A stretch of 64,000 nt of DNA. Source: Lachnospiraceae bacterium. GTDB lineage: Bacteria > Bacillota > Clostridia > Lachnospirales > Lachnospiraceae. The notes under the pieces were generated by a model. The model searched no databases and had not been told where the DNA came from. It worked only from the letters and a program-made list of their open reading frames with translations. Below are positions 8,359 through 15,976 of the stretch, piece by piece; position 1 is the first letter of the stretch, and each line of letters begins with the position of its first letter. Location of the stretch: contig JAFTPO010000014.1 in the NCBI GenBank assembly GCA_017463225.1, positions 62,001 through 126,000 on the forward strand, written 5' to 3'. The translations under genes and the position numbers were made by a program.

Positions 8359-8387
8359 TTTACATAGTTTTTACTTTGTGATAAAAT
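8359..8387 (+). promoter_or_regulatory. Promoter of tRNA-Ser
   Basis: TTTACA (8359-8364), a 17-bp spacer and TAAAAT (8382-8387): one mismatch to consensus in each box. Transcription would begin near 8394, just before the tRNA. Confidence 0.7.
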
Positions 8388-8401
8388 CTCATAAGATAAA
8401 T

Positions 8402-8489
8402 GGAGACGTATCGAAGTGGTCATAACGGGGCTGACTCGAAATCAGTTAGCCGGGCAACCGGCACGGGGGTTCGAATCCCCCCGTCTCCG
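8402..8489 (+). tRNA. tRNA-Ser (anticodon CGA)
   Basis: The acceptor arms GGAGACG (8402-8408) and CGTCTCC (8482-8488) pair fully, with discriminator G at 8489. The anticodon loop is CTCGAAA, so the anticodon is CGA and the codon read is UCG. A long variable arm (CCGG, GCAA loop, CCGG) is typical of tRNA-Ser, and the T arm reads GGGGGTTCGAATCCCCC. The 3' CCA is not encoded; CTG follows the discriminator base. Confidence 0.95.
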
Positions 8490-8502
8490 CTGATATTTGA
8501 AG

Positions 8503-8529
8503 CGCTACCTTTGTGGGGTAGCGTTTTTT
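8503..8529 (+). terminator. Terminator of tRNA-Ser
   Basis: CGCTACC (8503-8509) pairs with GGTAGCG (8517-8523), followed by six T residues. Confidence 0.85.
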
Positions 8530-8561
8530 CTTGAAACTATTATTCCATAAATTATTAATAG

Positions 8562-8589
8562 TTGATACTTGATGAAAAATGGATATACT
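8562..8589 (+). promoter_or_regulatory. Promoter of the lrgAB-like operon
   Basis: TTGATA (8562-8567), a 16-bp spacer and TATACT (8584-8589), 33 nt before the lrgA start. No binding site for a specific regulator was recognised. Confidence 0.55.
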
Positions 8590-8621
8590 ATAAGCATTGA
8601 AACAGATTCACGAGGTAAGCT

Positions 8622-9044
8622 ATGAAATACATTAAACAGTTAACAATTATAATAACCATCTCTTTACTGGGAGAGGTATTAAGCCAGGTGCTTCCATTTT
8701 CCATACCTGCCAGTGTGTATGGATTATTTCTAATGCTGGCGGCTCTTATGACTAAGATTATCAAGGTAGAGCATGTAAAGGAGACTAGCGACTTTTTGAT
8801 GGATATAATGCCTATAATGTTTGTGCCGGCGTCCGTAGGTCTTATGGTAAGCTGGGGACTGCTTAAGGAGATACTAATTCCTGCCCTTATAGTGTCTATA
8901 TTAGGAACCCTAATAGTAATGGTTGTATCGGGAAAGACCGTGGACGGGATTATGAGGCTTGTGAGTAAGGACACTGTAATGACTGATGGAATAACAGTGG
9001 ATGGTATAGATGTGACATCTGATGATATGGGAGGTGCTGAGTAA
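8622..9044 (+). CDS. lrgA: LrgA/CidA family membrane protein
   Basis: A 140-residue protein with four membrane spans and the LrgA core: 'ITISLLGEVLSQVLPFSIPA' near residue 12, then 'VYGLFLMLAALMTKIIKVEH', then 'FVPASVGLM'. LrgA/CidA proteins act with LrgB/CidB in the cell membrane. Classical models describe holin/antiholin-like control of autolysis, while Bacillus PftAB and plant homologues transport pyruvate or glycolate. The stop overlaps the next ATG (TAATG), so the two are translationally coupled. The last 20 residues are acidic and variable. The usual regulators LytSR are not in the window, so the physiological signal is unknown. Confidence 0.85.
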   Translation: MKYIKQLTIIITISLLGEVLSQVLPFSIPASVYGLFLMLAALMTKIIKVEHVKETSDFLMDIMPIMFVPASVGLMVSWGLLKEILIPALIVSILGTLIVMVVSGKTVDGIMRLVSKDTVMTDGITVDGIDVTSDDMGGAE

Positions 9045-9745
9045 TGGAATTATTTTCAAGAATGGCAAACACCCTGTCAACCACTCTGTTTTTTGGGGCA
9101 GCACTTACTATGATAGCCTTCTCCATAGGTCTTATGGTACAGAATAAGTTCAAGATAAAGCTACTTAATCCTATCATAGTATCCGTGGCTATTATTATCA
9201 TATTCCTAAAGCTTACAGGTATAGATTACAATACCTACAATCAAGGTGCTCAGCTTGTATCGATATTCTTAACTCCGGCTACAGTGTGCTTAGCTGTTCC
9301 GCTGTATGAGAAGCTACAACTGCTTAAGGATAATCTTTTGGCAGTGCTAGGGGGAATACTGTCGGGAGTTGGGGCGAATCTACTAACCATATGGGGAGTG
9401 TGTACAGTATTTAATTTGGACAAGACTGTATTTGCAACCATGGCCCCTAAATCCATAACCACAGCCATAGGAATGGCTCTTTCCGAGGAGACTGGAGGAA
9501 TAGTAAATATTACGGTAGCCATGATAGTCATAACTGGAAATACAGGTTATCTGTTGGCAGAGGCAATGATAAGAATATTTAAGATAAAGAGTCCCGTGGC
9601 AAAGGGTATAGCCATAGGAACCTCCACCCACGTGTTGGGAACATCTAAGGCGGTTGAGCTGGGAGATGTGGAAGGTGCCATGAGCGGATTAGCTGTGGCT
9701 GTTGCCGGAATTATTACGGTTATAGTGGTGCCGATGTTGATATAG
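9044..9745 (+). CDS. lrgB: LrgB/CidB family membrane protein
   Basis: A 233-residue multi-span protein with the LrgB signature: 'PATVCLAVPLYEKLQLLKDN', 'MAPKSITTAIGMALSEETGG' and 'GTSTHVLGTSKAVELG'. It is the partner of the preceding LrgA and overlaps it by one base. The pair probably forms one membrane complex for export, or for passage of small acids such as pyruvate. Length and motif order are normal for the family. A strong terminator follows at once. Confidence 0.9.
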   Translation: MELFSRMANTLSTTLFFGAALTMIAFSIGLMVQNKFKIKLLNPIIVSVAIIIIFLKLTGIDYNTYNQGAQLVSIFLTPATVCLAVPLYEKLQLLKDNLLAVLGGILSGVGANLLTIWGVCTVFNLDKTVFATMAPKSITTAIGMALSEETGGIVNITVAMIVITGNTGYLLAEAMIRIFKIKSPVAKGIAIGTSTHVLGTSKAVELGDVEGAMSGLAVAVAGIITVIVVPMLI

Positions 9746-9753
9746 TGATATAA

Positions 9754-9782
9754 AAGCTGACCTAATATCAGGTCGGCTTTTT
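9754..9782 (+). terminator. Terminator after lrgAB
   Basis: AAGCTGACCT (9754-9763) pairs with AGGTCGGCTT (9770-9779) with one G-T wobble, followed by a T-run. Confidence 0.85.
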
Positions 9783-9816
9783 GCATTTGTGATGAGGTTT
9801 TCTGTATTTATGCTCA

Positions 9817-9845
9817 TTGCAAAACTGAAACATTAGTAATATAAT
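9817..9845 (+). promoter_or_regulatory. Promoter of the GT gene at 9899
   Basis: TTGCAA (9817-9822), a 17-bp spacer and a perfect TATAAT (9840-9845). The predicted start of transcription is about 45 nt before the ATG. Confidence 0.7.
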
Positions 9846-9898
9846 CAAAATATCTATGGGCATATATAGTATGCAAACAAACAGGAAAAGGTATTGCT

Positions 9899-12229
9899 AT
9901 GAACAAGGAATTCATCATAGACAGAGTGCGCAAAAGCACAAGGAAGGAAAATCAAATAGTGGCACATATTTATGCTTCTGAGAAAGCATTAGAGAGCTAT
10001 GATATGGTGGTGCAGATAAACAGTGGGAAAAAGGTCAGCAGGCTTCACAGTGAGTGTATGGTTGGTGGCATAGTTTCCTTTGCCCGAATTGAGATGAGTG
10101 ATATGGATATGGATAGAAATCTGGCTGTGATGATAGATATACCTGATACTATGACTGCACTGGATGTGATTACCATATGGGCTGTGAATAAGAATCGTGA
10201 TGATGTAAGCTTAAAGGGGAAGCGGTGGAGCCTGCTACTGTGGAGGGGTACCGGAAGAAAGATATATAAGATACTTGATAGATTAAATACAAATGTAAAT
10301 TCCGCCATGGTGGTTGATGGCCAGCTTATCATTAAGGGCTGGTGTGTTCATCATGAGGAGCTGGATATAGAGCTTTACGCTGGGGACAGGCTGGCTAAGC
10401 TGACAAAGATATCTATGGTGTCCCGCCCGGATATTGCTCTGCAATTTCCGGAATATGAAGGAGATGACTGTGTGGGATTCGTGGTGAATATGCCACTGCC
10501 TAAAGAAACAGTTAGACTTAGGATATGCGAGCTAGCTGATGAGGATGAGGCTGTGCTGTCAACCATTCAGAGGATACATTGGATAGATGGTGAAATCCCT
10601 GTAACAACTAAGGTTAAGCTACAGAAATCAGTGCATAAGCTTCAAAGGTACCATTCTAATATGGGACTTGAGGCCACGGCAAAGTCTTTAAAGGATAAGT
10701 TGCATAACAAACTTAAACCAAGAGATATGGGCTATGATAGCTGGGCTAAGAACAGACTTAGGGAAAGATACAGTCGAGCTCAGGCTGAGATGAATAAGAG
10801 TGCTACAGCTAAGGAGCAGCTTTGCGCAGGATATACGCTGATATATAGACCAGGTATAAGCATAACAAGGGATGCTTATGTTCAGTATAACCGAATGATA
10901 GAGGCAGGGCTTAAGTCTGGAAAGCCTTATGAAATCATATATTCGGACAATGATCAGATTATCAAAAATGATAAGGCAAAGACCTACGTAAATCCCAGCT
11001 TTAAGCCAGACTATAATATAGATTTGCTCAGAAGCTATAACTATATAGGAGAAGCATTTGTGGTTTCTGACAAATTCCTAAAGGGATGTGGATATTTAAG
11101 TCAAGAAATTAGCGTGAATGATATGCACAGGCTATTGCTTATGGCCTACGAAAAACAGGCAAAAGTAGGTCATATACAGGAGGTCTTGTACCACGTGCCG
11201 GCAGGTGATGGGGGAGAGAATCAATCTAAAGAAGTTAAGGGTAGCAGCAACAGCGGCTATGATGTGGCATTGGGAAAGAAAAACTTAGAGAGTCATTATG
11301 AGGCTATGGGTATAAGGGCTGATGTGGAGATAATCCACACCAAAGATATGCCAAATGCTATGGACACAGGCTACTACCAGACCACCTATCAGCTTCAGGG
11401 AAAGCCAAAGGTGTCTATAGTAATACCAAACAAGGACCACAAGAGTGATTTGGAGAAGTGCATAGAATCCATACGGAATGTGAATACCTACCACAACTAC
11501 GAGATAATAGTGGTAGAAAACAACAGTGTGGAGGAGGAAACCTTCCAGTACTACCGAGAGCTTGAGGCAAGGGCGCCACAGGTGAAGGTTTTAAGATGGG
11601 ACAGAGAATTTAACTATTCTGCAATTAATAACTACGGTGTGGATAATGCCACAGGGGATTATTTGCTGTTACTAAATAACGATATTGAGATAATAAATCC
11701 TAATACTATAGAAAGTATGTTAGGTATGTGTCAGCGCCAGGATGTGGCTGCAGTAGGTGGAAGACTTTACTATGAGGATAACACCATACAGCATATGGGT
11801 GTAATAGTTGGCTTTGGCGGAGTTGCAGCTCACGCATTTACAGGAATGGCTGAGGCTGAAATACATGAGGCAAGAAGTTACACTGCTTGCGATTACAGTG
11901 CCGTGACAGCGGCTTGTCTTATGGTAAGACGAGAGGATTACCTAAAAGTAGGAGGCTTCGATGAGAACTGTGCGGTAGCCTTTAATGATGTGGACTTTTG
12001 CTTAAAGCTTAGACAGCTAGACAAGCTTATCGTCTACAATCCGGAGGCTAAGCTATATCACTACGAATCAAAGTCAAGAGGTATTGAGGATACCCTAAAA
12101 AAGCAGGAGCGCTTTATGGGAGAGATAGACTGGTTTGTAGGAAAGTGGCCGGATATAGTAAGGAATGGTGATCCGTACTATAACAAGAATCTTACTATGA
12201 AGACAACAGGGTATCAGGTGAGGTATTAA
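9899..12229 (+). CDS. Multidomain family 2 glycosyltransferase
   Basis: A 776-residue cytoplasmic protein in three parts. Residues 1 to about 235 form a beta-rich N-terminal domain with 'IKGWCVHHEELDIELYAG' and a 'RPDIALQFPEY' element. Residues about 255-455 match only the C-terminal half of a GT2 domain ('IIYSDNDQI', 'FKPDYNIDLLRSYNYIG') and lack the nucleotide-binding start. From residue 502 a complete GT2 domain begins with 'PKVSIVIPNKD', with 'LLLLNNDIEI' as the DxD-like region and 'FNDVDFCLKLR' as the acceptor/base region. This type is common among rhamnosyl- and related polysaccharide transferases. It is paralogous to the 645-residue GT2 at 36303-38240, which keeps both domains whole. 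It has its own promoter and terminator, so it may be expressed apart from the large operon. Confidence 0.85.
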   Translation: MNKEFIIDRVRKSTRKENQIVAHIYASEKALESYDMVVQINSGKKVSRLHSECMVGGIVSFARIEMSDMDMDRNLAVMIDIPDTMTALDVITIWAVNKNRDDVSLKGKRWSLLLWRGTGRKIYKILDRLNTNVNSAMVVDGQLIIKGWCVHHEELDIELYAGDRLAKLTKISMVSRPDIALQFPEYEGDDCVGFVVNMPLPKETVRLRICELADEDEAVLSTIQRIHWIDGEIPVTTKVKLQKSVHKLQRYHSNMGLEATAKSLKDKLHNKLKPRDMGYDSWAKNRLRERYSRAQAEMNKSATAKEQLCAGYTLIYRPGISITRDAYVQYNRMIEAGLKSGKPYEIIYSDNDQIIKNDKAKTYVNPSFKPDYNIDLLRSYNYIGEAFVVSDKFLKGCGYLSQEISVNDMHRLLLMAYEKQAKVGHIQEVLYHVPAGDGGENQSKEVKGSSNSGYDVALGKKNLESHYEAMGIRADVEIIHTKDMPNAMDTGYYQTTYQLQGKPKVSIVIPNKDHKSDLEKCIESIRNVNTYHNYEIIVVENNSVEEETFQYYRELEARAPQVKVLRWDREFNYSAINNYGVDNATGDYLLLLNNDIEIINPNTIESMLGMCQRQDVAAVGGRLYYEDNTIQHMGVIVGFGGVAAHAFTGMAEAEIHEARSYTACDYSAVTAACLMVRREDYLKVGGFDENCAVAFNDVDFCLKLRQLDKLIVYNPEAKLYHYESKSRGIEDTLKKQERFMGEIDWFVGKWPDIVRNGDPYYNKNLTMKTTGYQVRY

Positions 12230-12239
12230 AACTAATGGG

Positions 12240-12274
12240 AAAAGCAGTTGCGTAAACAGATGCGACTGCTTTTC
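12240..12274 (+). terminator. Terminator between the GT gene and rmlC
   Basis: AAAAGCAGTTGCG (12240-12252) pairs with TGCGACTGCTTTT (12261-12273) with two G-T wobbles, and a T-rich tail follows. It separates the 776-residue GT from the large operon. Confidence 0.8.
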
Positions 12275-12281
12275 TTTGTGT

Positions 12282-12310
12282 TTGCATTTGAATATACGAT
12301 GTAGTATAAT
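12282..12310 (+). promoter_or_regulatory. Main promoter of the polysaccharide operon
   Basis: TTGCAT (12282-12287), a 17-bp spacer and a perfect TATAAT (12305-12310). The leader to the rmlC ATG is about 50 nt, with a small GTAAT/ATTAC hairpin at 12323-12341. No comparably good promoter or terminator was noticed between here and 49920. Confidence 0.75.
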
Positions 12311-12368
12311 CATATTAATTATGTAATGATAATGGAATTACTATGTTTATTTTTAGGAGGAGCAATCA

Positions 12369-12944
12369 ATGTCAGTAGAAAAATTCGGCAAAATAACAGT
12401 AGAAACATGTAATATAGAGGGCTTAAAGGTTATCACACCTTCAGTGTTCGGTGATGAGAGAGGCTACTTTATGGAGAGCTACAACTACAATGATTTCGCG
12501 GCAGCAGGAATCGACTGCCAGTTTGTACAGGATAACCAGTCAAGCTCAAAGAAGGGTGTATTAAGAGGCCTTCATTTCCAGATAAACTATCCACAGGACA
12601 AGCTTGTAAGAGTAGTAAGCGGAGAGGTATTTGACGTAGCGGTAGACCTTAGAGAGGGCTCACCAACCTACGGACAGTGGTATGGTGTAACCTTATCAGC
12701 AGAGAATAAGAAGCAGTTCTTCATCCCTAAAAATTTCGCTCACGGGTTTATAGTTCTCTCAGAAAGCGCAGAATTCTGTTATAAGTGTACAGACTTCTAT
12801 CACGGCAATGATGAGGGCGGACTGCTCTGGTGCGACCCTGAGATAGGAGTAGAGTGGCCACTTCCAGAAGGAATGACTAGAGAGGATTTAGTTATTTCTG
12901 AGAAGGATCAGAAGTGGAGTGGAATTAGAGAGTTGAGGAAGTAG
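12369..12944 (+). CDS. rmlC: dTDP-4-dehydrorhamnose 3,5-epimerase
   Basis: A 191-residue cupin enzyme of dTDP-L-rhamnose synthesis that epimerises C3 and C5 of dTDP-4-keto-6-deoxyglucose. Seen: 'DERGYFMESYN' near residue 28, 'QDNQSSSKKGVLRGLHFQ' with the catalytic His, 'GEVFDVAVDLR', and 'FFIPKNFAHGFIVLSESAEF'. The length is normal. TAGGAGGAGC sets the start. It is the first gene of the operon; rmlA, rmlB and rmlD are not in the window and must lie elsewhere if rhamnose is made. An alternative is supply of another dTDP-6-deoxyhexose, since rffA downstream also needs the RmlA/RmlB product. Confidence 0.92.
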   Translation: MSVEKFGKITVETCNIEGLKVITPSVFGDERGYFMESYNYNDFAAAGIDCQFVQDNQSSSKKGVLRGLHFQINYPQDKLVRVVSGEVFDVAVDLREGSPTYGQWYGVTLSAENKKQFFIPKNFAHGFIVLSESAEFCYKCTDFYHGNDEGGLLWCDPEIGVEWPLPEGMTREDLVISEKDQKWSGIRELRK

Positions 12945-12955
12945 GAGATTTTGTT

Positions 12956-13759
12956 ATGAGTGTATTTTCCGCTACAGGAGATATGATTAAAAAACGAAAT
13001 ATGATATGGGAATTATCCAAAACAGATTTCAAGAAAAGGTTTGCCGGATCCTATTTTGGAATGGTTTGGATGTTTGTTCAGCCTATGGTTACTGTATTGA
13101 TATATTACTGTGTTTTTCAGCTTGGATTTAAGGCTAATCCGCCATCTGCTATTGATGCGCCATATGTGCTGTGGCTTATACCAGGTATAGTACCATGGTT
13201 TTATTTTAGCGAGGCTGTGCAGGCTGGAACAAGTTCCTTGTATGATTACAACTATCTTGTGAAAAAGGTTGTATTCAAAGTAAGTGTTATCCCTTTTATT
13301 AAGAATATATCATGTGCGTTTGTACACTTTATCTTTATTTACATTATGTTGGCGGTGTTTTTGTTATATGGTTACACACCAGAGTTAAGCTGGATACAGA
13401 TATTTTATTATTCTGTGTGTGCATTTGCTCTAATTGCTGGTATCGTGCTTATAACATCTTCCATAATGGCGTTCTTTAAGGATATGGGACAGATTGTGGG
13501 AATAGCCATTCAATTCGGAATGTGGATAACACCTATAATGTGGGATTACAATATGTTTGGTGAGAAAATAGTGCCAATCTTAAAGCTCAATCCATTTTTC
13601 TATATCTCAGAGGGGTATAGAGATAGTATGCTCAATGGAGTGTGGTTTTGGGAGCGACCTTTTGAAACATTATATTTTTGGGTAGTAACAGGGATTATTT
13701 TCGCATTGGGAACAAAATTGTTCAAAAAGTTGAGACCACATTTTGCTGATGTATTATAA
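12956..13759 (+). CDS. wzm: ABC-2 type polysaccharide export permease (Wzm/RfbA type)
   Basis: A 267-residue membrane protein with about six spans. Features of polysaccharide ABC-2 permeases are seen: 'RDLIWELSKTDFKKRF'-type amphipathic N-terminus ('MIWELSKTDFKKRFAGSYFG'), 'LGMVWMFVQP'-like 'FGMVWMFVQPMVTVLIYY', the 'WLIPGIVPWFYFSEAVQAG' segment and a C-terminal 'KKLRPHFADVL'. It should form the channel that moves undecaprenyl-diphosphate-linked polysaccharide across the cell membrane. AGGAG at 12946-12950 serves the ATG. It is followed within 14 nt by its ATPase. In Gram-positives TagG, for teichoic acid, is the other member of this family; the glycosyltransferase-rich surroundings favour a glycan cargo. 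Confidence 0.9.
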   Translation: MSVFSATGDMIKKRNMIWELSKTDFKKRFAGSYFGMVWMFVQPMVTVLIYYCVFQLGFKANPPSAIDAPYVLWLIPGIVPWFYFSEAVQAGTSSLYDYNYLVKKVVFKVSVIPFIKNISCAFVHFIFIYIMLAVFLLYGYTPELSWIQIFYYSVCAFALIAGIVLITSSIMAFFKDMGQIVGIAIQFGMWITPIMWDYNMFGEKIVPILKLNPFFYISEGYRDSMLNGVWFWERPFETLYFWVVTGIIFALGTKLFKKLRPHFADVL

Positions 13760-13773
13760 GGAGATTGGTAAAA

Positions 13774-15057
13774 ATGGATGTTATAAATGTAGAACACGTG
13801 TCAAAGGTTTATCCTTTGTATGACAAAACAATAGATAGATTAAAGGAGACTTTGTCCCTGACTAAAAAGACATATCATAAGGATTTTTATGCGTTAAATG
13901 ATATTAATTTTAAGGTGGGCTCAGGGGAGACAGTTGGAATCATAGGAACCAATGGTTCCGGTAAGTCAACTATTCTGAAGATTATAACTGGCGTATTAAC
14001 TCCAACAACAGGTAATGTCAGCGTAAATGGTAAGATTTCTGCCTTGCTTGAATTGGGAGCAGGATTTAATCAGGATTATACCGGTATGGAAAATTTGTAT
14101 ATGAATGGAACTATGATGGGATACACCAAAGAGGAGATGGAGGAAAAAATACCAGAGATATTAGCATTTGCTGATATAGGTGATTTTGTACACCAACCCG
14201 TTAAAACATATTCCAGCGGTATGTTTGTAAGACTGGCATTTGCATTGGCTATAAACGTAGAACCTGAGATATTGATTGTAGATGAGGCGTTAGCGGTAGG
14301 AGATATATTCTTCCAAAACAAGTGTTACAAGAGAATGGCTGAGATAAAGGAAAAAGGAACAACTATTCTAATGGTAACACATGATATGAGTAGCATAATA
14401 AAGTATTGTGATAGAGTTGTTTTATTAAATAAGGGTACCATGATTTCTGAGGGTGAACCTGGGGAGATGGTGGATATCTATAAGCGTATATTGGCGAATC
14501 AGTACGATGAAGATGTTCAGGATACAGAAGCTGGTGATGAGCTTGCATCTGATGATAATAAAACATCTGCTTCTTGTGTGTGGAAGGAAAGTATGGGTGC
14601 TAATTCGTCATTTACAGAATATGGAGACAAGAGATTAGAGATAATAGATTTTGGTATATTTGATAACAAAGGAAGATTATCTAATATTATATCAAAGAAC
14701 GAAAAGTTTACTATAAAGCTTAAAATCAGCGTGAATGAGCAGGTCGAAAGCCCTATATTTGCCTATACAATAAAGGATAGAAAAGGTACAGAGTTAACTG
14801 GAACTAATACCTTTATAGAGGAAGTAAATACTAGCGAGGTTGTTGGTGGTAAGTGTTATGTGGTATCTTTTGAACAGGTGGCGAGTCTTCAGGGAGGCGA
14901 GTATTTGTTGTCCTTTGGATGTACGGGCTATGAGGGAGATGATTTAAGTGTTTTCCATAGATTGTATGATATGACATATCTAACTATTTTATCAGAGAAG
15001 AATACAATCGGTTACTATGATATGTATTCTGATGTTATGTTAGAGGTGTTAGAATAG
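13774..15057 (+). CDS. wzt: Polysaccharide ABC transporter ATPase with C-terminal Wzt domain
   Basis: A 427-residue protein. The ATPase has Walker A 'GTNGSGKST' at 58-66, the signature 'YSSGMFVRLAFALAI' from 146 and Walker B 'ILIVDEALAVGD'. From about residue 270 to the end is a beta-sandwich extension ('RLEIIDFGIFDNKGR', 'FTIKLKISVNEQ', 'LQGGEYLLSFGC') of the Wzt_C type. In E. coli O8/O9a that domain binds the modified chain end and makes export depend on termination. I choose ATG 13774 because AAGGAG at 13758-13763 is 10 nt upstream; a TTG at 13765 sits too close to it. The C-terminal domain links directly to the next two genes, a methyltransferase and a kinase-like protein. Confidence 0.9.
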   Translation: MDVINVEHVSKVYPLYDKTIDRLKETLSLTKKTYHKDFYALNDINFKVGSGETVGIIGTNGSGKSTILKIITGVLTPTTGNVSVNGKISALLELGAGFNQDYTGMENLYMNGTMMGYTKEEMEEKIPEILAFADIGDFVHQPVKTYSSGMFVRLAFALAINVEPEILIVDEALAVGDIFFQNKCYKRMAEIKEKGTTILMVTHDMSSIIKYCDRVVLLNKGTMISEGEPGEMVDIYKRILANQYDEDVQDTEAGDELASDDNKTSASCVWKESMGANSSFTEYGDKRLEIIDFGIFDNKGRLSNIISKNEKFTIKLKISVNEQVESPIFAYTIKDRKGTELTGTNTFIEEVNTSEVVGGKCYVVSFEQVASLQGGEYLLSFGCTGYEGDDLSVFHRLYDMTYLTILSEKNTIGYYDMYSDVMLEVLE

Positions 15058-15070
15058 TGTGGAGGTTTTG

Positions 15071-15964
15071 ATGAACGATATTTTAAACTTGAAGTTTTAT
15101 TCAGGGAAGGACCTGTATAGTGATGGTGATATAGAGGATGAATTGTTGGATATAGTATCAAAATATGATGACTATTCTGAGGTTTTAAAGAAAGATGATA
15201 GATGGCCGATTTTATATCATTTATCTCCTATAAGACATAATTTATTACAGTGGTATGATTTCAAGGAGAACGCAACAATACTTGAAATTGGCGCAGGCTG
15301 TGGCGCTATAACAGGTTGTTTATGTGAGAAGGCCAAAAAGGTTACATGTGTGGAGCTTTCAAAAAGAAGGTCTACTATTAACGCAACCAGAAACAAGAAA
15401 TATAATAATTTTGAGATTATGGTTGGTAATTTCGAAGATGTTGTTATAGAAGAGAAATTTGACTATGTAACACTTATAGGAGTGCTGGAATATGCTCCTA
15501 GCTATATAAAGTCGGACAATCCGTTTAATGAGATGCTTGATAGAATAAAGGGTTATCTAAAGCCTGATGGTAAGGTAATTATTGCCATAGAAAATAGATT
15601 TGGAATTAAGTATTTTTCTGGAGCAGCAGAGGACCATACTGGAAGATTGTTTGATGGTATTAATGGATATATAGATGTAAGCTCTGTAAGGACATTCTCT
15701 AAGAAGGAATTAAAGGAATTGTTGTCTAATGTGGGCTTTGTTAATCAGGAGTTTTATTATCCGCTACCTGATTATAAGATGCCTAATGTCGTATATTCGG
15801 ATTATCATCTTCCTAAAAGGGGAGAGTTGAGTAATATGGCATACTCATACGATAGAGACAGATTTGGGTTTTTTAATGAAAATATAGTTAATGATTGTTT
15901 TTGTGATGCTGGAATAATGGATTTTTTTGCAAATTCGTTTTTAGTTATTGGAGATATGGGATAA
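15071..15964 (+). CDS. SAM-dependent methyltransferase, possible chain-terminating type
   Basis: A 297-residue class I methyltransferase. Motif I is 'ILEIGAGCGAITG' near residue 76, followed by 'VTCVELSKRR' (acidic motif II), 'FDYVTLIGVLEYAPSY' and 'GYLKPDGKVIIAIENRFG'. The tail ends 'FFANSFLVIGD'. GGAGG at 15061-15065 sets ATG 15071; a GTG at 15059 has no ribosome site. The gene lies directly between wzt and a kinase-like protein, with a 12-nt gap to the latter's start. In WbdD of E. coli the same two activities are fused and cap the O chain with methyl-phosphate, which Wzt then recognises. Methylation of an internal sugar is the plain alternative. Confidence 0.82.
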   Translation: MNDILNLKFYSGKDLYSDGDIEDELLDIVSKYDDYSEVLKKDDRWPILYHLSPIRHNLLQWYDFKENATILEIGAGCGAITGCLCEKAKKVTCVELSKRRSTINATRNKKYNNFEIMVGNFEDVVIEEKFDYVTLIGVLEYAPSYIKSDNPFNEMLDRIKGYLKPDGKVIIAIENRFGIKYFSGAAEDHTGRLFDGINGYIDVSSVRTFSKKELKELLSNVGFVNQEFYYPLPDYKMPNVVYSDYHLPKRGELSNMAYSYDRDRFGFFNENIVNDCFCDAGIMDFFANSFLVIGDMG

Positions 15965-15976
15965 ATGGAGGAAAAC

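Noticed and set aside
13765-13773. TTG start three codons upstream for the wzt ATPase
   Set aside because: The AAGGAG site would be one base from the TTG; it is ideally placed for ATG 13774.
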